A stretch of DNA of 5,875 nucleotides from Acidobacteriota bacterium. GTDB taxonomy: Bacteria; Acidobacteriota; Terriglobia; Bryobacterales; Bryobacteraceae. The first letter of the stretch is position 1. Each line of letters starts with the position of its first letter. Of the stretch, positions 1-5,875 are shown one piece after another. The DNA lies in contig JAJYKC010000138.1 in NCBI GenBank assembly GCA_021788955.1, forward strand, positions 1-5,875. The letters are read 5' to 3'. The position numbers and the translations under genes were made by a program. The notes under the pieces were generated by a model. That model saw nothing but the letters and a program-made list of their open reading frames with translations, ran no database searches and was not told the DNA's origin.

Positions 1-2
1 TT

Positions 3-473
3 GCCCGGGAGGAACTGGAAAATGAAGAGTGGCTGCGCCTGATGGCCCAATTCAGTAACCGTAGCTACGAACAAGTGCGCGTTGCGATTCTCGAGTTTCT
101 TGACACAGACGTCTTCAACGTCTCGGCGGAAAGCTGCGCCTCATTCCTCGATCCGATCATCGACTCCTGGGATATCGATCTCAAGACCTTCGGCATGGCG
201 GTCGTCCCAAACCGCCGGCTCACAACAGCGAACCTCAAGCGCTTTGAGTTTGCGGAACAAGAATCCCCACAGCCCGTCGCCACTGAACCAGGGCTCGAAC
301 AGTTCCTTAGGGACAGGTCGCTGAGCGGTGATGTCACCGAAGAGGAAATCGTGTTTCTTAAGGCTTTGAAGTTGGAAGGAAAGCGACCCTCTCCGATTTA
401 CTATTACCGGGAGCTGCAGAATCTGAGGGATCCCCTTCATTTCCCCTCTGTAGCGCAACCCGAAGAAGACTGA
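3..473 (+). CDS. Unrecognised small protein, 5' end outside window
   Basis: I do not recognise this protein and assign no function. The frame is open from the left edge to the TGA at 471-473. An ATG at 42 would give 143 residues, but the 13 codons before it read as plausible coding sequence (charged and leucine-rich, ending in EEWLRL, mostly G or C at third positions), and no ribosome binding site sits in the right place for that ATG. I therefore take the gene as starting upstream. Counted from the ATG at 42, the visible part has a helical-looking segment near residues 8-20, a DPIIDSWDIDLKTFG stretch near 37-51, a proline- and glutamate-rich linker near 73-85, and an acidic C-terminus. There is no signal peptide, membrane segment or cysteine motif. 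The next gene starts 50 bases later on the same strand, so co-transcription is possible but unproven. The alternative is a complete 143-residue protein starting at 42. Confidence 0.6.
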   Translation, partial: AREELENEEWLRLMAQFSNRSYEQVRVAILEFLDTDVFNVSAESCASFLDPIIDSWDIDLKTFGMAVVPNRRLTTANLKRFEFAEQESPQPVATEPGLEQFLRDRSLSGDVTEEEIVFLKALKLEGKRPSPIYYYRELQNLRDPLHFPSVAQPEED

Positions 474-509
474 TCGATTGATCGAAGCGGCTCCAAACCG
501 CCAGGTAGC

Positions 510-515
510 AAAGGA
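510..515 (+). promoter_or_regulatory. Ribosome binding site for the GT4-fusion gene
   Basis: AAAGGA lies 8 bases upstream of the ATG at 524, a good Shine-Dalgarno match and spacing. It decides the start against an ATG at 516, which is in another frame and meets a stop after two further codons. Confidence 0.7.
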
Positions 516-523
516 ATGCCTTC

Positions 524-2812
524 ATGAATAGCGCTTCTAAAGTCCATAAGATCGCTTTTGTCGGCGACCACTTGCCGCGCAAGTGCGGCATTGCCACGTT
601 CACGTCGGACCTGCTTGCCGCCGTCGCAAGCGCGCATCCGCGGAGCCAGTGCCTCGCTGTATCTGTCAACGACATTCCGGGCGGCTACGACTACCCAGAG
701 GTGGTTCGCTTTGAGATTGAGGAGCAGGACCTGGCGTCGTATCTTCGCGCCGCGGACTTCCTCAACATCAGCAACGTGGACATCGTCTGCTTACAGCACG
801 AGTTCGGAATCTTCGGCGGACCTGTCGGCGGTCACGTACTGTCGCTTTTGCGCGAATTGAGAATGCCCGTCGTCACAACGCTGCACACCGTCCTGCGCGA
901 GCCGAAAGCGGACCAGCGGCGCGTGATGGAGGGCTTGATCTCACTCTCTACCCGGCTTGTGGTCATGGCCGAGCGCGGACGGCAGATGTTGCAGGAGATA
1001 TACCAGGCGCCGCCCGCAAAGATCGATCTCATTCCGCACGGCATTCCCGACGTCGGTTTCGTCGATCCGACGTATTTCAAGGACCAGTTCGGAGTGGAAG
1101 GCAGAGTGGTGCTGCTCACGTTCGGCCTGCTTTCGCCGAACAAAGGCATCGAGAACGTGATCAACGCCCTGCCGCAAATTCTGAGCGAGTTCCCCGAGGT
1201 GGTGTACATCGTTCTCGGCGCCACCCATCCCAATGAACTGAGGGAGCACGGTGAAGCGTACCGGCTCAGCCTGGAGATTCTCGCCAAGAAGACCAAAGTC
1301 GGCAAGAACGTCATCTTCTACAACCAGTTTGTCGAGCTTGAGAATCTCAAGGAGTTCATTGGCGCGGCGGACCTTTACATCACGCCTTACCTGAATGAAG
1401 CACAGATCACGTCGGGCACGCTGGCCTACGCGTTTGGTGCGGGGAAAGCAGTGGTGTCCACGCCGTACTGGCACGCCGCGGAATTGTTGGCGGAAGAACG
1501 CGGTACGTTGGTGCCATTCGGCGACGCCCCCGCCATCGCACGCGAGGTGACGGGGTTGCTGCGGGACGACACCCGGCGGCACGCCATTCGCAAGAACGCC
1601 TATAAGATCGGGCGCGACATGGTTTGGAGCAACGTGGCGCAGATGTATATGCGTTCCTTCGAGTGTTCAAGGCTGGAAGCGTCCGCCCGGACGCGCAAGT
1701 TTCTCGCCACCAAGACGCTCGATCAGAAGCCGCGGGAACTACCGCCGATGAAGCTGAGTCACCTTTTGCGAATGACCGATTCCACCGGCGTCTTCCAACA
1801 CGCTGTCTTCAGCGTTCCGAATTTCTCGGAAGGCTACTGCACCGACGATAACGCTCGTGCATTCGTCCTCGCAGTACTGCTCGGTGAATTGGGCGGCGAC
1901 CCGGAGCCCGTGCGGGCGCTGGCCACCACATCCGCAGCTTTCCTCCATCACGCTTTCGACCTTCAAACGAAACGCTTCCACAACCACCTGAGTTTTGACC
2001 GGCGTTGGCTCGATGAACTGGGTTCCGAAGACTGTCAGGGAAGGGCGCTCTGGGCGCTGGGAATAGGAGTGGGACGTTCGCCATTCCGGAGCTTCCAGAT
2101 GATGGCGGGGCAACTCTTCGCGCAGGCGCTGCCCGCGCTTTCTGGGTTCACTTCCCCGCGGGCGTGGGCGTTCGGCCTGATCGGCATCCATGAATATTTG
2201 CGCCGGCTCAGCGGCGACAGCCTGGTGAACCAAACGCGGGAGACTCTCATCTGCCGGCTCATGGAACGCTTCGAAGCGAGTTCCCACGAGGACTGGCAGT
2301 GGTTTGAGGAAGAACTGTCGTACGACAACGCGAAGCTTGCTCACGCTTTAATAGTGAGCGGACAAGCAACCGGACAACCAGCCGTGCTTCAGCGGGGGAT
2401 CGAGGCTTTGCGCTGGCTGACGGAATTGCAGATGTCCGAGAATGGTCACTTTCGACCCATTGGTAGTAATGGGTTCTACCGCCGCGGCGGCCAGCGCGCC
2501 GATTTCGACCAGCAGCCCATTGAGGCGCAAGCAACCGTCTCGGCCTGTCTGGAAGCATATCGCGCCACGTCGGACGTATGGTGGTACGACCATGCGCAGA
2601 GCGCCTTTGATTGGTTCATCGGTTGGAATGATCTCGGACTCGAACTCTACTCCCCCGAGACAGGCGGCTGCCGCGATGGGTTGCATGTAGATCGCGTCAA
2701 CGGGAACCAGGGCGCGGAATCGACCCTGGCCTTCCTACTTTCATTGGCGGAGATGCAAATAGCGCGGAACATAGTAACGAGCTTTAGACCACCGATCGCC
2801 GCCACCGAATAG
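524..2812 (+). CDS. GT4-family glycosyltransferase fused to a C-terminal alpha/alpha-toroid-like domain
   Basis: Likely a cytoplasmic protein that transfers a sugar from a nucleotide donor; donor and acceptor are unknown. Residues 1 to about 385 look like a GT-B fold glycosyltransferase of family GT4: PRKCGIATF at 18-26 (N-terminal loop), LQHEFGIFGG at 90-99, TTLHT at 118-122, LIPHGIPD at 169-176, GLLSPNKG at 201-208 (donor phosphate loop), then E292 and SGTLAYAFGAGKAVVSTPYWHAAELL at 297-322. Two usual GT4 residues are replaced: the Arg of the G-R-x-x-x-x-K-G loop is Leu202, and the second Glu of E-x7-E (position 300) is Leu. Residues from about 400 to 762 are a separate, helix-rich, tryptophan-rich domain with GYCTDDNAR (437-445), CQGRALWALG (504-513), WQWFEEELSYDNAK (591-604), GHFRPIGSNG (641-650) and FDQQPIEAQA (661-670). 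This pattern resembles six-hairpin glycosidase or epimerase-like toroids, so a second activity or a glycan-binding role is possible. At 762 residues it is about twice a normal GT4 protein. It is the first gene of the cassette, 16 bases before the long GH130 gene. GT4 membership is fairly secure; the C-terminal role is inference. Confidence 0.88.
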   Translation: MNSASKVHKIAFVGDHLPRKCGIATFTSDLLAAVASAHPRSQCLAVSVNDIPGGYDYPEVVRFEIEEQDLASYLRAADFLNISNVDIVCLQHEFGIFGGPVGGHVLSLLRELRMPVVTTLHTVLREPKADQRRVMEGLISLSTRLVVMAERGRQMLQEIYQAPPAKIDLIPHGIPDVGFVDPTYFKDQFGVEGRVVLLTFGLLSPNKGIENVINALPQILSEFPEVVYIVLGATHPNELREHGEAYRLSLEILAKKTKVGKNVIFYNQFVELENLKEFIGAADLYITPYLNEAQITSGTLAYAFGAGKAVVSTPYWHAAELLAEERGTLVPFGDAPAIAREVTGLLRDDTRRHAIRKNAYKIGRDMVWSNVAQMYMRSFECSRLEASARTRKFLATKTLDQKPRELPPMKLSHLLRMTDSTGVFQHAVFSVPNFSEGYCTDDNARAFVLAVLLGELGGDPEPVRALATTSAAFLHHAFDLQTKRFHNHLSFDRRWLDELGSEDCQGRALWALGIGVGRSPFRSFQMMAGQLFAQALPALSGFTSPRAWAFGLIGIHEYLRRLSGDSLVNQTRETLICRLMERFEASSHEDWQWFEEELSYDNAKLAHALIVSGQATGQPAVLQRGIEALRWLTELQMSENGHFRPIGSNGFYRRGGQRADFDQQPIEAQATVSACLEAYRATSDVWWYDHAQSAFDWFIGWNDLGLELYSPETGGCRDGLHVDRVNGNQGAESTLAFLLSLAEMQIARNIVTSFRPPIAATE

Positions 2813-2828
2813 CCGGACTCCAATATCC

Positions 2829-4298
2829 ATGCATCTCAAACGCACCGCCACCATACTCCATCCGGACCAGTCCCGGGTCCTCCTCCGGCCCTTTAGTCCG
2901 GGTGGTCCCGAGCGGATAGCCAGCATCATCGCCAGGATCATGGCGCTCCCTGAAGAACGTGCCGGCCAGCTGCTGGACCAAGTTTCCGCCGAGTTTTCTC
3001 AGCGTCACGAGCAGATCCGCAGACGCTTCCTCGATCGCTTCGAACAGGTGCGCGAGTCCTTGGCGATGGCGGAAGAGATATCCGAACAAAGGCGGCTCCT
3101 GATCGGCTCCTATTTCCTCGCCGAATACTCTTTAGAATCCGCTGCCCTGTTCAATCCTTCCATCGTGCCGCACCCTGACCAGACAGGTCTGCCGTCCGGC
3201 GCACTGCGATTTATCCTCAGCTTGCGCGCGACAGGGGAAGGCCACATATCCTCCATAACGTTTCGAACTGGCATTATTCATCCCGACTTGCGGATCGAGG
3301 TATTGCCCGCCATGGGCTTTCTTACCGAGCCGCGTCAGACCCCGAACCCCGTGTACGAGAAGGCCCTGTTCGGTCGAAAGCTCTGTGAAGTGGGATTGAC
3401 CTGCGAATTCACGCGCCGGGTCATGCACAAACTGGGCGAGTCTTTTGCGCTCGAAGATCTTCGCTCGGGTCTCCAGGCGGAACTGTTCCGCCTGCCGGAT
3501 GGAATGTCGCAGGAAGATCAGGACACTTCGCAGGGGATTTGGATGCTGGCCCGGTCCAACTACGAGGTCCAGTTCCAACCGGAGCAACAGTTGAATGAGC
3601 GCATATTGTTCCCGGCTACGCCTTCCCAGCGCAACGGGATCGAGGACGCCCGCTTCGTCCGCTTCCGGAACAACGATGGCGTTCACATCTACTACGCGAC
3701 GTTCACCGCCTACGATGGCAGGGTCGTGGTGCCGGAACTGGTGGAGACGTCCGACTTCCTCAACTTTCGGTTCATCACCTTGAATGGTCCGGCCGCGGAA
3801 AACAAGGGCATGGCGATTTTCCCGCGGAGGATCGGCGGCCGCTATGCGATGCTCTCCCGCCAGGACAACGAGAACATCTACCTGATGTTCTCCGACAACG
3901 TCCACTTCTGGAATGAACGCAGCCTGCTCCTCAAACCGGCCTTCCCCTGGGAACTGGTCCAGCTTGGGAATTGCGGATCTCCCATCGAAACCGATGCCGG
4001 GTGGCTCGTCCTCAGCCACGGCGTCGGCCCGATGCGACAGTACTCGATCGGGGCGTTCCTCCTCGATCGCGACGACCCATCGAAAGTGATTGGGCGGCTC
4101 CGCGAACCCCTGCTCAAGCCAAATCAGAATGAGCGTGAAGGTTACGTGCCCAACGTGGTTTATACCTGCGGTGCCCTGGTTCACAGCGGTGAGCTCATCA
4201 TTCCCTACGGCCTTGCCGACCACGCCACCGGCTTCGCAACCGTCCCACTCGCCGAGGTCCTCGCTGCCATGGAGCAGGACGCCCCATTACCAGCATGA
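2829..4298 (+). CDS. Long-type GH130 beta-mannoside phosphorylase-like protein
   Basis: A GH130 protein. Characterised members mostly phosphorolyse beta-mannosides, inverting to alpha-mannose-1-phosphate; a minority hydrolyse. Residues 1 to about 105 are a charged, helix-rich extension (LPEERAGQLLDQ at 40-51, FSQRHEQIRRRFLDRFEQVRE at 56-76) absent from the short GH130 proteins of about 320 residues. The five-bladed propeller then follows: GHISSITFRTG at 138-148, NGIEDARF at 269-276 with the expected catalytic acid D273, NKGMAIFPRRIGGRYAMLSR at 325-344, LSHGVG at 395-400, RQYSIGAFLLD at 403-413, EREGYVPNVVYTCG at 435-448 and IPYGLAD at 458-464. Basic residues K326, R334 and R344 and His397 lie where phosphorylases hold phosphate, favouring phosphorolysis, though family position was judged by eye. 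The catalytic motif reads EDAR instead of the usual EDPR. No signal peptide, so cytoplasmic. ATG 2829 is chosen because an in-frame TAA lies at 2775 with no other start between; no clear Shine-Dalgarno precedes it, so translation may depend on the upstream gene ending 16 bases before. Substrate unknown; beta-1,2-oligomannan is one candidate. Confidence 0.9.
   Translation: MHLKRTATILHPDQSRVLLRPFSPGGPERIASIIARIMALPEERAGQLLDQVSAEFSQRHEQIRRRFLDRFEQVRESLAMAEEISEQRRLLIGSYFLAEYSLESAALFNPSIVPHPDQTGLPSGALRFILSLRATGEGHISSITFRTGIIHPDLRIEVLPAMGFLTEPRQTPNPVYEKALFGRKLCEVGLTCEFTRRVMHKLGESFALEDLRSGLQAELFRLPDGMSQEDQDTSQGIWMLARSNYEVQFQPEQQLNERILFPATPSQRNGIEDARFVRFRNNDGVHIYYATFTAYDGRVVVPELVETSDFLNFRFITLNGPAAENKGMAIFPRRIGGRYAMLSRQDNENIYLMFSDNVHFWNERSLLLKPAFPWELVQLGNCGSPIETDAGWLVLSHGVGPMRQYSIGAFLLDRDDPSKVIGRLREPLLKPNQNEREGYVPNVVYTCGALVHSGELIIPYGLADHATGFATVPLAEVLAAMEQDAPLPA
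4295..4298 (+). other. ATGA stop/start overlap, GH130 to GT4
   Basis: The TGA of the long GH130 gene (4296-4298) overlaps the ATG of the next gene (4295-4297). The nearest purine-rich stretch (GGAGCAGGA, 4271-4279) is about 15 bases from the start, farther than a standard ribosome binding site. Translation of the GT4 protein is probably coupled to that of the GH130 protein. Confidence 0.85.
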
Positions 4299-5332
4299 CC
4301 GCTCCCAACAAAAAGGTGGCTGTCCTCTCGCCCGTGGCCTGGCGAACGCCGCCCCGGCAATACGGCGCGTGGGAAACGGTTGCCAGCAACATCACCGAAG
4401 GACTGGCCGCCCGGGGCTGGGATGTCACGCTCTTCGCCACTCGGGATTCCGTGACCCGAGCTCACCTGCATGCCGTGGTGGACTGGGGGTACGAAGAGGA
4501 CTCCACCATAGATCCCAAAGTAGCCGAGTACCTCCACATTTCCGAAGTATTTGAGCACGCAGCCGAGTTCGACCTCATCCACAGCCACTACGACTTCATG
4601 GCGCTCGCCTACACGCGGTTGGTGAAGACGCCGGTCCTCACCACCATCCATGGATTCTCGTCTCCCAGGATCATGCCCGTGTACGAGAAGTATCATGACG
4701 GGTATTTTGTCTCGATCAGCAACTCCGATCGCGCACCGGGCCTGAATTATCTGGCGACGGTCTATAACGGAATCGATCTCTCGTTGTACCCCATCCAGGA
4801 ACGCGGCGGAGATCACCTGGTCTTCCTCGGCCGGATTCACCCGGACAAGGGCGTCCATCTTGCCATCGAGGTGGCGCGCCTGAGCGGGTGTCCGCTGCTC
4901 ATCGCGGGCATTATCCAGGATAGGACGTACTTCCGCGAGCAGGTGGAGCCTCACCTCGATCAGACGATCCGCTACATCGGGCCCGTGGACGTGGAGGGCA
5001 AGAACGAGTTGTTTGGGCATGCCCGAGCGCTGCTGCACTTGAATACCATCCCGGAACGATTCGGATTGGTCCTGGCGGAAGCCAATGCCGCCGGCGTGCC
5101 CGTGATTGCTATGGACCTCGGCTCATGCCGTGAGGTGATCAAAGACGGGCAGACAGGTTTCCTGGTCAACAACGTCGGCGAGGCGGTGCGAGCCTTGGCA
5201 CGGCTTGGTGAAATCGATTGCAACGCTTGCCGGCGACGGGTCCAGGAGCGCTTCTCCATCGAAACCATGGTGGCGGGCTACGAACGGGTTTACCAGACCA
5301 TTTTCGAACTGGAAGCGACGAGGCGATCATGA
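4295..5332 (+). CDS. GT4-family glycosyltransferase
   Basis: A retaining GT-B glycosyltransferase that moves a sugar from a nucleotide donor (UDP-glucose, GDP-mannose or similar) onto an unknown acceptor, giving an alpha-linkage. The N-terminal Rossmann domain begins KKVAVLSPVAWRTPP (6-20), then QYGAWETVASNITEGLAARGWDVTLFA (22-48, acceptor-side loop and helix), FDLIHSHYD (92-100), TTIHGFSSP (116-124), FVSISNSDR (138-146) and VYNGIDLS (156-163). The C-terminal domain has VFLGRIHPDKG (176-186) with R180 and K185 expected at the donor phosphates, then PERFGLVLAEANAAGVPVIA (253-272) carrying an intact E254-x7-E262 motif, and GSCREVIKDGQTGFLV (276-291). At 345 residues it is normal to slightly short for the family. 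No signal peptide or membrane helix, so a soluble or peripheral cytoplasmic enzyme. Both ends overlap neighbouring GH130 genes by four bases, tying it to beta-mannoside metabolism. GT4 assignment is strong; donor, acceptor and linkage are not determinable here. Confidence 0.93.
   Translation: MTAPNKKVAVLSPVAWRTPPRQYGAWETVASNITEGLAARGWDVTLFATRDSVTRAHLHAVVDWGYEEDSTIDPKVAEYLHISEVFEHAAEFDLIHSHYDFMALAYTRLVKTPVLTTIHGFSSPRIMPVYEKYHDGYFVSISNSDRAPGLNYLATVYNGIDLSLYPIQERGGDHLVFLGRIHPDKGVHLAIEVARLSGCPLLIAGIIQDRTYFREQVEPHLDQTIRYIGPVDVEGKNELFGHARALLHLNTIPERFGLVLAEANAAGVPVIAMDLGSCREVIKDGQTGFLVNNVGEAVRALARLGEIDCNACRRRVQERFSIETMVAGYERVYQTIFELEATRRS
5320..5323 (+). promoter_or_regulatory. Probable ribosome binding site for the second GH130 gene
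   Basis: GAGG lies 5 bases upstream of the ATG at 5329, inside the end of the GT4 gene. It supports that ATG as the start, in addition to the ATGA overlap (5329-5332) with the GT4 stop codon. Confidence 0.55.
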
Positions 5333-5875
5333 AGCCGGCCATTGTCAGACGCCACCCTAACAACCCCATCCTCACCAAAGTCGATATCCCTTATCCGGTT
5401 GAAACGGTCCACAACGCAGCGGTGGTGAAGCATGAGAACGAGTACATCATGCTGTTCCGGTCCCATCTCCGCACGGGACGGTCCATCATTGGTTTGGCAA
5501 GCAGCCCCGACGGATTCCACTTCACCGCTGATTCGCAGCCCTTTTTGACTCCCTCCGGGGACAGCCCATTTGGGGCCTACGAAGAGTTCGGCGTCGAGGA
5601 TCCACGCGTGACACACGTGGACGGGGAGTACCTCATCACCTACAGCGCCTACTCGCGTAATGGTGTGCGGATCGCCCTGGCAAAGACGAATGACTTCAGT
5701 CACGTGGAAAGGATCTCCCTGATCACGGAGGCGGACTACCGGAATGTGGTGATCTTTCCCGAAAAGTTCGACGGACTCTACGCCCGGCTTGACCGTCCGC
5801 ATTCGGAAATCGCCCCGTGGTCCATCTGGATTTCCTACTCTCCGGACCTACGCTTTTGGGGCGAGTCCCAGCTCA
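5329..5875 (+). CDS. Second GH130 beta-mannoside phosphorylase/hydrolase-like protein, 3' end outside window
   Basis: The first 182 residues of a short-type GH130 protein; the frame is still open at the right edge, and complete relatives are about 300-350 residues. It starts directly with the propeller and lacks the roughly 100-residue helical extension of the upstream GH130 protein. Visible motifs: RRHPNNPIL (7-15), VHNAAVVKHENEYIMLFR (27-44, first blade with the conserved Asn and Arg of the sugar site), IGLASSPDGFHF (54-65), EEFGVEDPRVT (85-95) with the expected catalytic acid D91, YLITYSAYSRNGVRIALAKTND (101-122), and RNVVIFPEKFDGLYARLDRP (138-157). R138 and R156 occupy positions usually basic in phosphorylases, and the family's common 'LHRP' reads LDRP here. 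The C-terminal residues needed to tell phosphorylase from hydrolase are mostly beyond the window. Its start overlaps the GT4 stop (ATGA), so the two are probably translationally coupled. A beta-1,2-mannobiose phosphorylase-type role is the leading guess; GH130 membership itself is near certain. Confidence 0.9.
   Translation, partial: MKPAIVRRHPNNPILTKVDIPYPVETVHNAAVVKHENEYIMLFRSHLRTGRSIIGLASSPDGFHFTADSQPFLTPSGDSPFGAYEEFGVEDPRVTHVDGEYLITYSAYSRNGVRIALAKTNDFSHVERISLITEADYRNVVIFPEKFDGLYARLDRPHSEIAPWSIWISYSPDLRFWGESQL

Noticed and set aside
471..485. Short direct repeat TGATCGA / TGATCGA, separated by one base, after the first gene
   Set aside because: Two seven-base copies, one of which includes the stop codon, are too short to call an operator. 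No further copies were noticed near the other starts.
487..501. Possible hairpin GCGG-loop-CCGC between genes 1 and 2
   Set aside because: The stem is only four base pairs with no following T tract, so it is not a credible terminator. It also lies just before the ribosome binding site.
474..523. Promoter for the cassette in the 50-base gap
   Set aside because: No convincing -35/-10 pair could be read. The true promoter may lie upstream of the window or inside the first gene.
3132..4223. A 363-codon open frame on the minus strand inside the long GH130 gene
   Set aside because: The plus-strand protein carries clear family motifs across the same stretch. The antisense translation shows no recognisable domain, and long antisense frames are common in GC-rich coding DNA.
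4205..5038. A 277-codon minus-strand open frame opposite the GT4 gene
   Set aside because: It lies entirely opposite a strongly supported GT4 gene and the end of the GH130 gene, with no recognisable domain of its own.
5290..5802. A 170-codon minus-strand open frame at the right end
   Set aside because: It is the antisense shadow of the second GH130 gene, whose plus-strand frame has the GVEDPR catalytic motif.

Overview
The window is a compact run of five plus-strand genes from a moderately GC-rich bacterium. Four of them form a carbohydrate-active cassette in the order GT4-fusion, GH130, GT4, GH130. Typical Shine-Dalgarno spacing, ATGA start/stop overlaps and the absence of introns make it bacterial. 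The long GT4-fusion and long GH130 types fit soil or environmental lineages such as Acidobacteriota, but that taxonomic guess is an inference from gene style only. No RNA gene, insertion sequence, CRISPR array or convincing terminator is visible.

Layout: (1) 3-473, the 3' part of an unrecognised small cytoplasmic-looking protein whose frame runs off the left edge. (2) 524-2812, a 762-residue two-part protein with a divergent GT4-type glycosyltransferase N-terminal half and a C-terminal half that looks like an alpha/alpha-toroid (six-hairpin) glycosidase-like domain. (3) 2829-4298, a 489-residue GH130 protein with an extra helical N-terminal region. (4) 4295-5332, a 345-residue canonical GT4 glycosyltransferase. 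(5) 5329-5875, the first 182 residues of a second, shorter-type GH130 protein, cut by the right edge. Genes 3/4 and 4/5 overlap by four bases (ATGA), and genes 2/3 are 16 bases apart, so genes 2-5 are almost certainly one transcript.

How they may work together: characterised GH130 enzymes are inverting phosphorylases (a few are hydrolases) acting on beta-mannosides such as beta-1,2-mannobiose, beta-1,2-oligomannan and mannosyl-glucose. GT4 enzymes are retaining and normally build alpha-linkages from nucleotide sugars. None of the proteins has a visible signal peptide or membrane segment, so all should act in the cytoplasm. The best reading is an intracellular mannoside metabolism or storage locus: the GT4 proteins would make or cap a glycan or primer, and two GH130 enzymes of different subtypes would elongate or phosphorolyse beta-mannosyl units through mannose-1-phosphate. 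A bacterial counterpart of the Leishmania 'mannogen' reserve is an attractive but unproven idea. Substrates cannot be read from the sequence.

The gene-free stretches are short: 50 bases between genes 1 and 2, and 16 bases between genes 2 and 3. No stretch over 300 bases lacks a gene.
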